Assembly (NCBI RefSeq): GCF_018139145.2
Contig: NC_059477.1
Location: forward strand, 38,260,502 to 38,324,501
Direction: 5' to 3'
Origin: Gymnogyps californianus
Lineage: Eukaryota; Chordata; Aves; Accipitriformes; Cathartidae
DNA: 64,000 nt
The translations under genes were made by a program, and so were the position numbers. A model generated the notes under the pieces. The model was not told where the DNA came from, searched no databases, and worked only from the letters and a program-made list of their open reading frames with translations. Shown here one piece after another: positions 12,571-25,300 of the stretch. Numbering within the stretch: the first letter of the stretch is position 1; every line of letters starts with the position of its first letter.

Positions 12571-14663
12571 GCCTCGCAGCTGGCTCCTTCCACCTGGGCT
12601 AGGAGTTGCAAGGCGGATAGGAATGAGGGTAAAGTCCGGGAAGGAAGGCAAAGGTGGCTTTGAAGCATCACGCAGTTGGCAAATGTGCAGCTTTGACAGC
12701 AGCACAGCCTGTACCCCAATGCCCACTGCTGGGAGATGCGTGTGACAAACCCCTTCTCATGCAACTGGGATATTGGTACAATTTTATGGAAAAGAAGCAA
12801 TGCCTTTTCCCCACCTTTAACTTCTGGAAGAGTCACTACGTCTCTCTGTGCACTTTCCAACCGATGGAGAGATGAGCTTCTTCCATTAACAACAAAACTC
12901 TGCCCTTTCTTCATTGGAGACATTTCTCTTTTGTCCTTTAAGAGCTTCCTGCTGTTGGATGGAGACCAGCTTGGACAAGTGAAGGGATGCCATGGCTGGA
13001 GGAGGAGAAGGTGCCCCATCCCTCTCCGAGCTTTTGCCCCTGCGCAGTCCTCACAGAGGGTGCAAGGGAGGGCTGGGGGGAACTGCTCTTGAGACAGGGC
13101 TGAGGGGAAGCAGGGCGAAGACAGCATTCAGGGACAAGCCACCCTCCAGGGCAACACTACCTAGCACCCTTAGGTCCCAGATGCATTTGGGAATATGGTG
13201 GGGAGCTACTGGTTACACAGGTTTTGCAGTGTGCGTGGGCCAGAGAAGGAAGCTAGGGGTGGAGGGAGGTGAATATGAAGCAAGTGCTGATAAAATACCA
13301 GGTATGCAGCAGAAGAAATAAAAAAAATGAAATATATGGAAGAAGGAGGACATTATTGATAGCATTAATGAAGTGTAAGTGGGGGGAAAGAAAACATGAT
13401 ATACGCTGGCAAGGGAGGAAGAGCTCACAAAACCGATGTATTTTAGCTGTGAGAGAGAGGACAGTGTTCAGAGCTATTACTTTTCCTCGGTACACACCTG
13501 TCTAGCAAAGACTGTGCGATGCGATGGCAGGCACCGGTGCTGGCTGCACCTCCGCGAGGATGTTACAGCTGGTACCTGCAAATTTTTCTCCACTTTCACC
13601 GGAACAGGGGACAGACATCCTACATAAATATAAAGAAGAAAAATCATTTCTCCTTTCTTAATAGTGGCCTGCACCTAGGCTAGAGGAATTATTTTTCAGA
13701 AAGGATATAAAATGTATCATCCCTACCCTCCCATTGGCATTAATGTGTTGTCTCAAAATATGCCCGATCCCGACTCTAGGATGTGTACCCTCTGGAGTAA
13801 GGCCAAACATCCACACATCTACCGCTAGGATTTTACAGGAAACCATTTAGCGGCAAGGTTTTCCCACAAGTAGTTCGTCTCTTCACTAAATGGGCCATTT
13901 TGACAGCTTCTCAACCATCTTTCTCGGTGAGCTTTTAGGTGCAGTCTGCTATTATGGCTCCTTGGCATAAACAGCCGCCAGCTGTGGGGTTTTGGTCACT
14001 TCTAGAATAATAAAGACAAAAAGGAAAGACTGAATTTTTGTTGTTGTTTTTCCTATTACGAGCAATAGTAGCTAAGCTCACAGTAGACATCATAGGAATA
14101 CTAAAATAGATCATTCCCCAAAGGCCTGAGAAAGTAGCAACAATGAAATGTTAAATATAAATGCATGACACTTTCAAGGTAGTTCAAACCAGCTTCATCA
14201 ATAAATATTGTTATACAGAAATATGAGTCTCATAGCATCTTCCAAAAGAACTTAAATTGATGGGAAAACTTCAAGTACAATTACAATAGTGATAGCATCA
14301 CAGTGCATAGGAATGTACATTTCTGCACATTAAATATTCTCCTTACAACTTACCATCTGGGTCTCTCCTATGAGGGCAAATTTATTCCGATATTTTCCAA
14401 TCCTCTGTTTAGAGATCTGTAATGTCAAGGCAGCTTGAACCCCTAAACCACGAATTCACACTGAGACAAAAGCCCTGGAGGACATTCGTAGGTGTGTGCA
14501 TTGACTCAGCCTCACCACTAAACAAAAAACCCAAAATCTGCAGCAGTTTTGGGTCAGACATAATGTGCCTTTTGTTTTTTTTACTTCAGTTTCCTCCTAC
14601 CCTGTTAGCTGAGCATGTTCCTACCCAAAAGTTGGCAGTGGTGGGGTGGGAGGCTCAGGTGTC

Positions 14664-14682
14664 GGGAGGGGAGGGGTTTGGG
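14664..14682 (+). other. G-quadruplex motif
   Basis: GGGAGGGGAGGGGTTTGGG has four G runs with loops of 1, 1 and 3 bases. Another GGGGTGGGAGG lies just upstream. There is no gene next to it. Confidence 0.6.
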
Positions 14683-17084
14683 TCTGTGTGCTACAGAAGA
14701 CAACATGTATTTGGGAGTGATCTAGTGCATGTAGAGGAAAGCATCGGTCTAGTCTCTAAGTGCTCTTAAATATTTAACGAAGAGTTGTGAAGAGGAAATT
14801 GGCCACCTTGCTTAACCTATAAACAGCTGGGCTGTATTAGCTGACAAATAACAGCGAGTGTCTAAAACGCTAACAGGAAGGGAAAAATAAAGGCAAACAA
14901 ACACGGAGATAATGGAGGCATAAAAGCACCTTGGTTAGCAGATAAATCAGTGGCCTTGCTCTGCGCGGGAGGTGGGACTGGAGCCCTCCAGGGGATTGCG
15001 CTGTGGGCTGTGAAGAGCAACGGTATTTTGGGGGCTCCTCAGAGAGCACTGCCTGTCCTCAGGACAAGGCTTGGGGAGAGGAGAGCAGCTCAGATATGTC
15101 ACCTCCAGCTTTCTAGCTGATTCTGGCTAAAGCAACGGAGAAATATATCCTTTTCGCTTCCAAAAACTCTCCAAGAATCCACAACAGTAAAATTAGAAAG
15201 CTCTAACCTGACATTTATAGAGAGGAATATAAAATATTGTGGTGGTGGGTAAGTAGTTGGTTAAATCAGGCTGGAATGCCAGAAAAATGACATCCCGCGT
15301 GATGAAGCGCAGCCAGGAGGACATACCAGTGGGAGGGAGAAGAGTGGAGCCACGAAGTGGCCGGGAGGGAAAACCCACTGCTTGCCTGGGATGCTGCGGC
15401 AGCCTGCACGCTTGGGCAAGGCACCCGTGCCTTGATCATGCACGGAGGGAAGAGCGAAAGGAGCAGAGGACACGGCTATGGGCCTCCGGGCAGGGCAAGG
15501 AGGAAGAAGTGGCTTTGCAAGACCAAGACAGACTTGCAAGAACTTGCAAGCTCTCAGACGCACCCAGGGTTGACATTGCGCTACCACCATGAGAATCACT
15601 GGGGAGGTCTCCCCAGCATGAGATGACTTTCAGGGAGCTGCAGTAACCCCAGAAGAAGGTTGGTTTTGTGCAGATCAGCCCCAGGCACGCTCCCCAGGAA
15701 AGGAGCAAACAAATTTGTGCCAGAGCTTCCCCGCCCCAGCCAAGGAGGTGGGAGAAGTCGCCGTGTAAGAAAGCTGTGCTGGACTTTAATGAGGCTGCCC
15801 ATGAGCAAATGTGAAACGAATAAAAGACAGCTGATGGAAACTAATCATTACTTAAAAGAGTTCAGTACAGATGTGTTTAAGACACAGTTATGAAAGACGG
15901 GATTTAACATCTATTCCAATAAAACCTGTGTCGAATGACAGCCAAGCCCGACACAGTTAATTAAAGCGTGGCGTTGAGACACTCATGTATAGAAAGCAAT
16001 AAACAGCTTTTGCAGTTGATTAAACAGCGAAGGCTGGGGCTTTTAAATTGGCACGGGAGATATTTGCTGTAAGTACACCTCAGAGTCACAGGTATTATGG
16101 CTCCAAACAGGAAGCTTTTTGCAGCTTACCTTCCCCAAACCAGGAGCAGCAAGTGCACAGGCACAGGCAAATAAATTATCATCTCAGCGAGGCCTTGGCA
16201 AGGGTGACCATGGTCATGAGCGAGGTTGGGAAGCGGCTGGTGCATGGAGCAGAGCCCAGCCAGGCCTCCAAAAGCGGGTAAAAGTCTTTGAAAACAGGCA
16301 CTTGTTTCGCTGCAGTTGTTTGGATTTTCCTCTTCCATTTCACAAACGCTCCTGTTGGTTTTTAGACAGAGAAAAACCGTGCCAGAGCCGAAAATGAGTT
16401 TGGGAGCTCAGAGACTCATTCTTAGAGCGCCTGGCTTCCATAGCTCATAGCTTTCAGCCATTGCCCTCAGCAACAGCCAGACATGCCGTATGACAGTCAG
16501 GATACACATACACAATAGCAAAGTGCCTTACCCCAGCTTCTTTTTCTAGACGAAGAAGGAACAATAGAAAAGCAAGAGGAGCATTATATGCATTTCACAA
16601 TGCCCTGCCATTAACAACAGCCTCCTGCAGCCTTTGTTTCTCAGCAAATAGTTTTACTGAACAATTTACTGGGGCCACGAAGAACTAAAGCTGGGAGTGG
16701 GTGAATTTTTGCTTTCCACCTCACTGGGTTCATTAAGCATAATTAACCCTCTACGTGAGAGTGCCACCAGCTGTGCCTCTGCACTGCTCTATCGTCTGCT
16801 ATGCCACCACCAGCGGTGACACCGGTAGCCCAGGATTTGTGAGCGTAGGTCATATTACTCATTGAGAGTCCCACACTGACGGAATATTTGCATGGATAGG
16901 ATATACACAGCCCAGACAAAAAGGGGTAAGGTGGCATGGCAAAATTTTTGTTATGGATTTTTTTTCTCTGATAACTGACAACACCGTGTTTCCCAGACAT
17001 ATCTACATGGTAAACAGGGCAGGAAATGAAATCAGAGGAATTCTACTCAAAATATCAGCTGAGAACTGCAAATACTATACTATA

Positions 17085-17108
17085 ATATAATATAATATTA
17101 TATTATAT
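17085..17108. repeat. Perfect 24-bp AT palindrome
   Basis: ATAAT/ATATA-type repeats meet head to head at AATATT, giving 12-bp arms that pair perfectly with no spacer. The surrounding AT run extends from about 17072 to 17111. Confidence 0.9.
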
Positions 17109-19901
17109 AATGCAATGCAAGATGCACGCTGGTGTCAGAGGATCGATGGCAAAAGCAAGAGAAGTTGCTGGATACAGCGGCTCATTGACAAAGCTAATTA
17201 TCCCTCATGAATAGATAATATAGAAAAAAATTATTATTTGTATAGGATCTGGATTTCTGAAGGAGGATAAAAACCATCTGGTTGTGCCAGGAGGAGCGAA
17301 GGGGCAGGATGGGCGGAAAGGAAGGGACACATCTTTAACAACCTTGTGCTGGTTTCAGCTAACAGGCAAAGTTCTCCAGGCTCGGGAACTGAGCAGGGCT
17401 CCCTGTCAAATCTGTACTGAACTTAAAAGCAGCAGAGAAACGCAGCAACTCAAAATGAGTTTTAGTAATGAAGCTGCGCTTTACTTTTCATAACAATGGA
17501 TTTTTTAAAAGGTATGTCAAAGTGAATTGAATTTGGATCCATGAATACCACAGTAAGTGATGTAAGTGAAGTTAATTAAATTCTCTCTGTCTCCCAAGAA
17601 CTAGATTTTTCCTTCTTCCAGTAGATATACGCTATAGATTGTAGTCTTGGTTAAATCTAAGTATCCGCTTTAGATCAACGTGTTTTCCTAGTGAAACTAT
17701 TCTGAATACACTTCGAATGTATAAAATATTCTCATGAGCAAAAGCTATTGAGAACGAAGAAGATGGGAAAGTAGAGACAGTGTGAATCAGTTCGAAATTC
17801 TTTTCTGTGACATTTTCATGTACGTATAGGAGTGTTCCTGGCCAAGACCAGCCTGTGCTCCAGGAGATGGGGTATTGCCAGTCTCTCCGCTTCGGGTAAT
17901 ACTAATTATAGGTCGGCAAAAAGCTCCATCAATGCACAAAGGAGCCTGTGGGACTGACCACCAAATGGCCAAACTGTTACTTGCAGCATTAAATCACAGG
18001 GAATCCGAAGGTGTACATGCATGGGAAAAATAAGTTTTTCTCTTGGCTTTGTGGAGAAGATGGTGCTGCTCTGACAGGGTGATAGAAGACCCACTCTCTT
18101 TTTGGCCTTTGGCCTGTGAGTATCATTTCACATCATCAGATGCCCATCAGCAGTGTCCAAACAATGTTCATTACAATGACATTATTGTTTCTGAAAAATG
18201 AAAGTAAACAAGATGCACGTACATATCAGCAAACCATAGGGCAACAGGGTTTTACAAGCACTTTAAAATACATAATTTTCCAATTTTTTCACTTGAGTAC
18301 TCTCAATAGCAATATTGTGTGTTCTTACAAGGGTTTCAGGCTGCAGATTTATGCTTTAGTGTGAAATACACTGCTACCTTCAGCAGTAAACTTGGTTCAG
18401 GAAAAAAAAATCTCATGTGCCCTGACTGCACAGTGAACCTAAAAAAATGCTATCATTAAGAAGCAGGTTTGCTACACAGAATTTTGAGCAGTCTTTAATT
18501 TCCGCTGTACATTCTCACACACACTGGATGGTGAACTCCAAGCTCACACATAAAACATCCAGAGAAAGGATTTTAAATCCTGGAGCATAAAGAAACCAAC
18601 TTAATCAGCTCAAAGCATGTTGATAAAATATTTAAGTAGATTAGATAAAAATTCCACACTTGCAATGTTGTATGAGCAAAGCTGCTTAGTTCTATGGGTG
18701 GCATTTTTCTTTGCCATAGTCTAAGGAAAGCACCACAAACAGCTGTGCTATGTACACTGAATATATGTTACTTATATCATAATAATTGCTCAGTTCCTGG
18801 CAAACCTGGAATTCAGAGTACTCATAAAGAGCAGGTTATGTACATACTCATTTCCTATTAGAAATTTAATTACGTGGGACCAGGCTATGAAAACCTGAAA
18901 TTTTCTTTCCTGCCTGTGTGCCTGGACTTTAGAAGTCATCCACATGTTTCTGTGGCACAATAGCCCCAAATATTCCTAAACTGAGTGTCACCACAGCTCA
19001 TAATGACACAAGAAATACTTACAGAAGTGCATTTTGATACTCAAATACGAAGCTAATCAGCATCACGAGTAGTATCAGGTAAAGCAGATCCATCTCCGTG
19101 GTGATCGTTGCCGAATTCCCCTCGGCTTGGCATGTAGAACGGGTATGGAGAACTCTTAAAAGCATTCAAAACTGAAATTACAGGAGAAAAGGTAGGGTAA
19201 TGGAGCACTTTGCTTTGCAAGGCTGCTGTAGGTTAGGTCAGACAGCATTTTCAATGGAAACAAACAATTTCTATGAAGTCATAGCAATGAAAAATAAACT
19301 GCAATATGCCTTTTAATGTCATAAATTCCCATTTCCCTATGTATTCTTCAGAAATATAACTTTTCAGGAACTCCAATACTTTATAAGGTTACCGTGATCC
19401 CCTGATTGCCTCGAAGAAAATACATATCTTTGCACAAAACGCATAGGCGGCCCATTCCTCGTGAGGGAAGCGAGCCAGCCGAGCCCGTCGTCCTTTGTAG
19501 CTCGTGTGTCTGATCCCCAGAGGAGGTCAGCACGAAGTGGAAGCGAGAGCGAACGCAAGAGCCATCAGGAGGAGAAATGACAGAATTTCAATTCCTTGGG
19601 GCCAGGAAACAGCGAGAGTGGTGGAGAGGGTGAAGAGGGAGAGGAGGGGACTGGAGTGCAAGTTAAGGGCCCCCGAAACCAGCTGGAGAGAAAACGGGTG
19701 TGATTGTTGCAATTACACAGAACAGACCTAATGCTTTATACAATTATAGCATTTACACAGAAGCATTTTCCCCCCTTCATGAGGGAAATGTGTGGTTGGG
19801 GCATTCCTGGGGTTGCTCTGCATGCCCACATTAACTTTTCTTACCTTCTTTTCCGATCTCTGAAATCCTCTTTTTGGCAGGGAGTGAGTGTGCTTAAATG
19901 C

Positions 19902-19914
19902 GGGGGGGGGGGGG
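19902..19914. repeat. Poly(G) run of 13
   Basis: Thirteen consecutive G residues, followed by AAGGTGGGG. It is G-quadruplex prone and a likely site of length errors in sequencing. Confidence 0.9.
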
Positions 19915-20737
19915 AAGGTGGGGAACAAATCCAAAAAAACAACAACAAAACCCCCAAAATACCTCACTAGAGAGACCTGGGAACATGACAAGACATCAGC
20001 TATTTGAACTATCATCCCAGAGAAAGCCCCTGTCTGTTAAAGAAAACAGGTCTTTCTCCCAGCTGCCTTATGGTCTGAGTCTCTGAACCCGCTGGAAAAT
20101 TCAGTCATTATCAGTTGTATAGGAAGAATAATACAAATGCTATTTTTTTTTTATTGTACAAATACAATGCTATTTTTTTTCCTGAAGGTTAACAGTATTC
20201 AGCCAATTCCTAAATATAACACCTCCAAGCACAGTTCAGTGGTGCACCAAACTCCTGGGGTATTTGTTGACTTTCCACCTCCAGCAGTCCCAGTGTGCTC
20301 GGTAAATACCATGGATTGCTCTTCCTCAGCCTTCTTTTCTGCAGCCAGAGGATCTGCAGTTGTACTTCTTACACTCAGTTGTTAGTGCTAAACTGTTAAT
20401 GGACTCACTCATCTCGGGAACTACAAATGGAGCACATCATTGCTTTCTTGCTGATGCTATAAGTATCATCAGACAACTTACACACACACATACCTGTGGC
20501 TCTGCATTTAAAATACAGTTGAATAACCTAGTGCCCATTAAGTGCAGCCTGTTACATGGGTAAAATGTGTGACTTCAGCTTATCCCCGTAATTTTTATCC
20601 TAGAAAATGAAATGGTACTCTTTTGAAATAACACATGAAAATGAACTTTACTGGTGTTTGGTGGGTGAGTTTTGTGGTGAATGTTGCACCTCTCAGGAGG
20701 TTTTCAACCACTGACGAATTGCTTTTGTAACAAGCCC

Positions 20738-21240
20738 ACAGAATCATAGTCCCTGCAGCCTGAACATCATGAACTTCTAGACTGACCCCTTGTATAACAT
20801 AAGAACTGCTTGAATTAAATCTTGGCTGAATTACAGCATTATCTGCTTAGAAAAACATTTAGTTTTGATTTAAAGATTTCCAGTGATGGAGATTGCAACA
20901 ATGACCCTTGGTAATTTGATTGCATGGTAAGTATCCTCACTGATCAAAAACAAAGCCTCAGAACTAAAGAAAACCACACATCTATCCTGAACATCATCAA
21001 ATTTCACTCATCTGATTCTAAATTAATCCCATGGATTAAAGACTCATCTATACTCCTCTATCCTGTCTCATGGAGGGCTCTGTAGACTCTGATCAAATGA
21101 CCGCTTAAGCTGTTCTTTGTGGTAAGAAGTTTGCAAAGCCATAGGTATTTTTTTTTATCAATGACTCATTCCAGTCCCACAGCTTAGCTATGCTCTTCCT
21201 TCAGCAACCCTGTTCAAGATGCTCTTAAATTTCATACAGT
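20738..21240 (-). mobile_element. Old CR1-like LINE fragment, 3' part
   Basis: The left end reads CAGAATCATAG, the reverse of the CR1 tail signature. It is followed by phrases typical of the reverse strand of CR1 3' regions: TTTCCAGTGATGGAGATTGC near 20877, a 'TTGATTGCATGGTAAGTATCCTCACTG' type stretch near 20920, and GATCAAATGACCGCTTAAGC near 21092. The fragment is diverged and has no reverse-transcriptase frame. The right boundary is approximate. Confidence 0.6.
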
Positions 21241-22224
21241 TAGTATTTCAATTTATTACACTTAGGAGTTCTGTTGCGCTGTTGGCATTCCTGATTCATT
21301 ATCTGCATTACTGACCTGATGCTTCAATAGATTCAGCCTGCTGCTGTGAAATAAGGCAGGGCAGGGGAGTCAGAAGAGACTTTCCTTCAAGCTAACGAAG
21401 CTCAGAGGTTTCTCTGGCAGAAATGATTAGGAATTCTTTGTAGGACCAAGTCTTGTTTTTATAGGTATAGATATAATGAAATTAGATACATTGGCTATAT
21501 TAGATACTTTAGATACTGTCTACGTGATTCTCTGATGTCCAGAGCTTTGCAGAGAAATTACCTCTTGCCTTTTTTAGATATGGACATAGCCTTGTTTTTT
21601 TCTGCTAAAATATGAAGATATTTGCTCACAGTGCCACTTCAATTTGAGGATTAGTTTCTTACAGATTGTGCCTAGCATCAGCAAGGGATCAATGCATGTC
21701 TTCATTTACAGAGAAAGATTTATAAGCGAAGAATTGACATTTTAGAGTTCTGCAGTAAGAAGGAGACAGGAAGGAAAGTGGCTCCACAAGTCCCACGTCA
21801 CTCTTGGACATATTCAGATAGCAAGCATGGTCCAGTGGTCCAGTGACCACTCCCTCCAGTGAAAGAGGACAACATGACACTGTCGGTCTTCATGCTGCCC
21901 CCCATAGTCTGGTTGGAGATGCTATTCCAGCAGGCTCCTCCGTGCTCATGAGACGTGGAGCAGGACTGAGATGTGCACACCACAATGGGGTCATCTTCTC
22001 TGCTTCATTTTAACTCTTCACTTTCTTAAAGGCCGTAGAAAGAAGTATGGTTTCTCCATGATGGATAGGACAAGCAGCTTTAAACTTCAGCAATGGAAAT
22101 TGAGACATATGCATGACCAAAAAAAAAAGGACAGCAAGTGCTGGAATTGGTGTTTTAAGGACATAGTTGTCACTCTTAAAAAATGCTGGAGAAAAGCCTA
22201 TAGAGGCTGGCTTAGCTATAGCTG

Positions 22225-22300
22225 ATGCTGTTTGGGAAACACAGAGAGGGCAAGAAGGCTCCCTGAGGTCCTGTCAAGCCCCGTGATTCTGTATTTGTTA
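22225..22300 (+). mobile_element. Possible CR1 3' tail
   Basis: The stretch GGTCCTGTCAAGCCCCGTG followed by ATTCTGTATTTGTTATTC resembles the 'GGTCCCTTCCAACC...ATTCTGTGATTCT' end of CR1 elements, in plus orientation. It is short and diverged, and could be chance. Confidence 0.4.
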
Positions 22301-25300
22301 TTCTTAATTAAATAGTTCCCTCCCTCAGTGCTGTCTACAGGGTTTCTGTCATCTGTAAGGAGTATGACTCTGTTTTTCTGTCATTCAAATCTTGCAAAAA
22401 GATCACAAGTTTTAAAATTGTAATTTGAACACTAAAAATATAATAAGTACAAATAAAAAGAACAGTTCCGTACAAAGAACTCTATTTCATGTTATCTGTA
22501 TCCATGGAAATCCAGTTAATTTCCCTGATTTTTTTCAACCTGCCAGTGAACTGCTTCACAGAGAGTAGGAATTAAAAAAACCTACAAAAACATTAAAGAA
22601 CTAGAAATGCATTTGAGTACTTTGGAATATGAATAAGGAAGGGTTGAAAACAATTTAACAAATAAGATGCTGGTGACTGAGACCTACAGACTTTGGACAA
22701 ACATAGATACTCTCTAAAATATCTGAAAACAAGAATTAAAATAATCCCATCTGATTCTTTTCATATATATAATATATAATGTGGTTTACTGGCTAGACTC
22801 CTTTTCGTGTTTCAATAATCCAAGCAACTTGAAACAGAATACCCAGTTAACCAAAACTGATTAGTGAATAGGCAAGTACTGGGGTATAACCTGTTTCCAC
22901 TTGCTGCACCGGAATGTTGTTAGTATTTTTCATCTGCAAGCGGCAGAATCTGGGACGCGTAATTCTGGACTCAGCCCCCCTTGTGTAGCACACCACTATT
23001 ATTTCTGATTGTAATCCTTGCACAGAAAGTGACACATCACAGAATCATTGTAACAAGAGTCCCTGGAGGTATTTAGGGTTCAAGTGTGGTCCCCAGTATT
23101 GTTCAGCCTGCTGTTGAAACCTTCTGGATTGCCAACAGAGGGAAGGAGACTTCGTCCTCTCCTGATGTGTATGTTGAGTCCCACTACAGGGCTCATGCGT
23201 CATCAGTGGAGGTTTATTCGGGTGCTCTGTGAAGCCTCTCAAGGATACTCTGTGAAGCCAAGGCAACTGTTAAGAGGCATTAATCATCTGATTTACAGTT
23301 TCACCATACCTTCCTGCGTGGCATGCCTGGTTGTTATCTTGTACCTTGACCTCCCTCAAAGCTCCAGCCATCTAAGGGAAAATCTAAACACAATTATTTC
23401 TTCATAATATCAACATTCAGAATAGACCATGTAGTTGCACAAGAACAAAACCCCAAAATCATAGTCTCATTCTTTCTCCTCTTTTAATTTTAGGTAACTT
23501 GCATGTAGTCTTCCACACACCTCCTAGAGTCTCCATCCTTTTGCACGCCTCTGAAGCGGCACCTTTGGAGACAGTCCCTCCTCAGTGCACAATACTTGCT
23601 CATGTAGCCAAGCGTATTTTGCATCCCCCAAAGGCTCGTCCCAGATTTAATCTTGCTCTCTGAAACTTGCTGTTATAAGATTGTGTAGGTGGTGTTCTTA
23701 ATTAAGAAGCACATCGTTTCACTTCCTCTGAGACATAACTGTTGCTTTATTAGGTCAAGAGCCATCTCCTTTCCTGATGGACTAATTAACTGCTCCTTGT
23801 CCCAGTGAAGGGTAACGCTTCCTACCCTCTCGCCTTTGGAGAGTCGCCGAGCACATCTCAGTGTGAAGTGTCCTCTTCAGTGAACTTTCATATTTTACAT
23901 CACGCTGTACAAATAAACACACTTGATGCAGCATCTAAATGGAGTTTCAGTGTTCACAGGTTATTGCTTGTTCCTGGCTGACATGATAGCAATTAACCAC
24001 ACTGGAGTGACGACGAGTGTGGGGTGACTGACCTCAACATTTTTCTCTTTGGTGGATCGTAACAATCGTTCTGATAATAACGATGTCCACGAAAATAGGA
24101 TGTGATACAGTAATATGTGACAAGATTCAGGCTGTCATACTGTATTTACTGGATACGGCTATTTAAACAGACAATATAATTGCTGCTTTTCGATTACATT
24201 GTCATTATGGTCAATGTTTTGCTATTTCATTTAGCGTTAATGTGCTTGTTAACCTAAATTATTTTATTCGTTCATTAAAATATTCATTCTTCAAAAAATA
24301 TATTTTTTTAGAAAGTCTATTTTATAAGATATGAGAAAAGAAAATTCTTTTAAGTTACTTTCAAATATTGAAATACTTTATTTACATTTTAGAATACTTA
24401 CAGCAGTAGACGCAAATGCTAATGGATGTATGAACTTCTTAGTATGAAAAAAAGGGGTCTGCCCTACTGATCATAGTCCCTTAAAAGTAATGTAGTACTG
24501 TTTCAATTTTGATATTCCTGAACAAAGGGCACTGTTGTTCAGTCAGATGTGATTAAGTAGGACTTTTCAGTGACAAAAGATGCTGTTCAATCCTTTAACA
24601 CTTATTAATTTTATAGTAAAATGCATGATGAGAGCAGTCATATAGTTTGACAGATATTAAAACTGGGCAGACAATATTTTGATTAGGCCTATGGACAACT
24701 GTAACTGCCCAGTGTGATTCAGTTTTGGAAACAGCAAGTTAAGCATTTTGCTGGTCTACAGAGGCAGGGCCCAAACCATTGGTGGTGGTGGTGTCCCCAT
24801 CAGTCCTTCACATAGCACAGCGGGACACGATGACGTGTAATCTGTATTTCTTGCACAGCCCTTCAGTGCATGACACCATTACTTTTTAACTGTCGCCACT
24901 GTACTAGGGGATTACTTTCAGCTCTTCCACTTGCTGTGTCCCAGTGACCTTGCATATTTAATTATAATTGGAAGTCAAGTGACTTTTACGAGACATGAAT
25001 GTTAATTAGCTTTCAAATTGCTGGAGAGGGTACTTTGTCTGGAGTTCCTCTGATTGTGATAATTAATTAGTTGTGCGAGGTCAATCTCCTGTCTTGCACA
25101 GTTCATTGAACAGCGTCTTTTCAAATATTTATAAAGATGTTTTAGTACCTATCACTGAAAGCTACATTAATGTTTTAATTTTAAGCAGAAAAAAGGACAA
25201 CCTAATACTGTCAGACACAACTTTGGCAGTATATATAATAGCAATCTCAAATTAGCCATTTTATTGTGTTTCATTTTATTCATGTTCACTAAGAATAGGG

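Larger units (their letters stand above)
12576..20737. other. Intergenic DNA, no gene seen
   Basis: Between 12576 and 16400 the composition is mixed, with several GC-richer stretches (around 12980-13080, 14940-15760) that produce overlapping open frames on both strands. The longest (189 codons, complement of 12558-13127) begins outside and ends inside the LTR edge and shows no domain. The stretch also holds a G4 motif (14664), an AT palindrome (17085) and a poly(G) run (19902). No promoter or exon structure was recognised. Confidence 0.55.

Noticed and set aside
12558..13127. 189-codon open frame on the minus strand, the longest in the window
   Set aside because: It crosses the LTR boundary, lies in a GC-richer stretch with open frames on both strands, and shows no domain, signal peptide or splice context.
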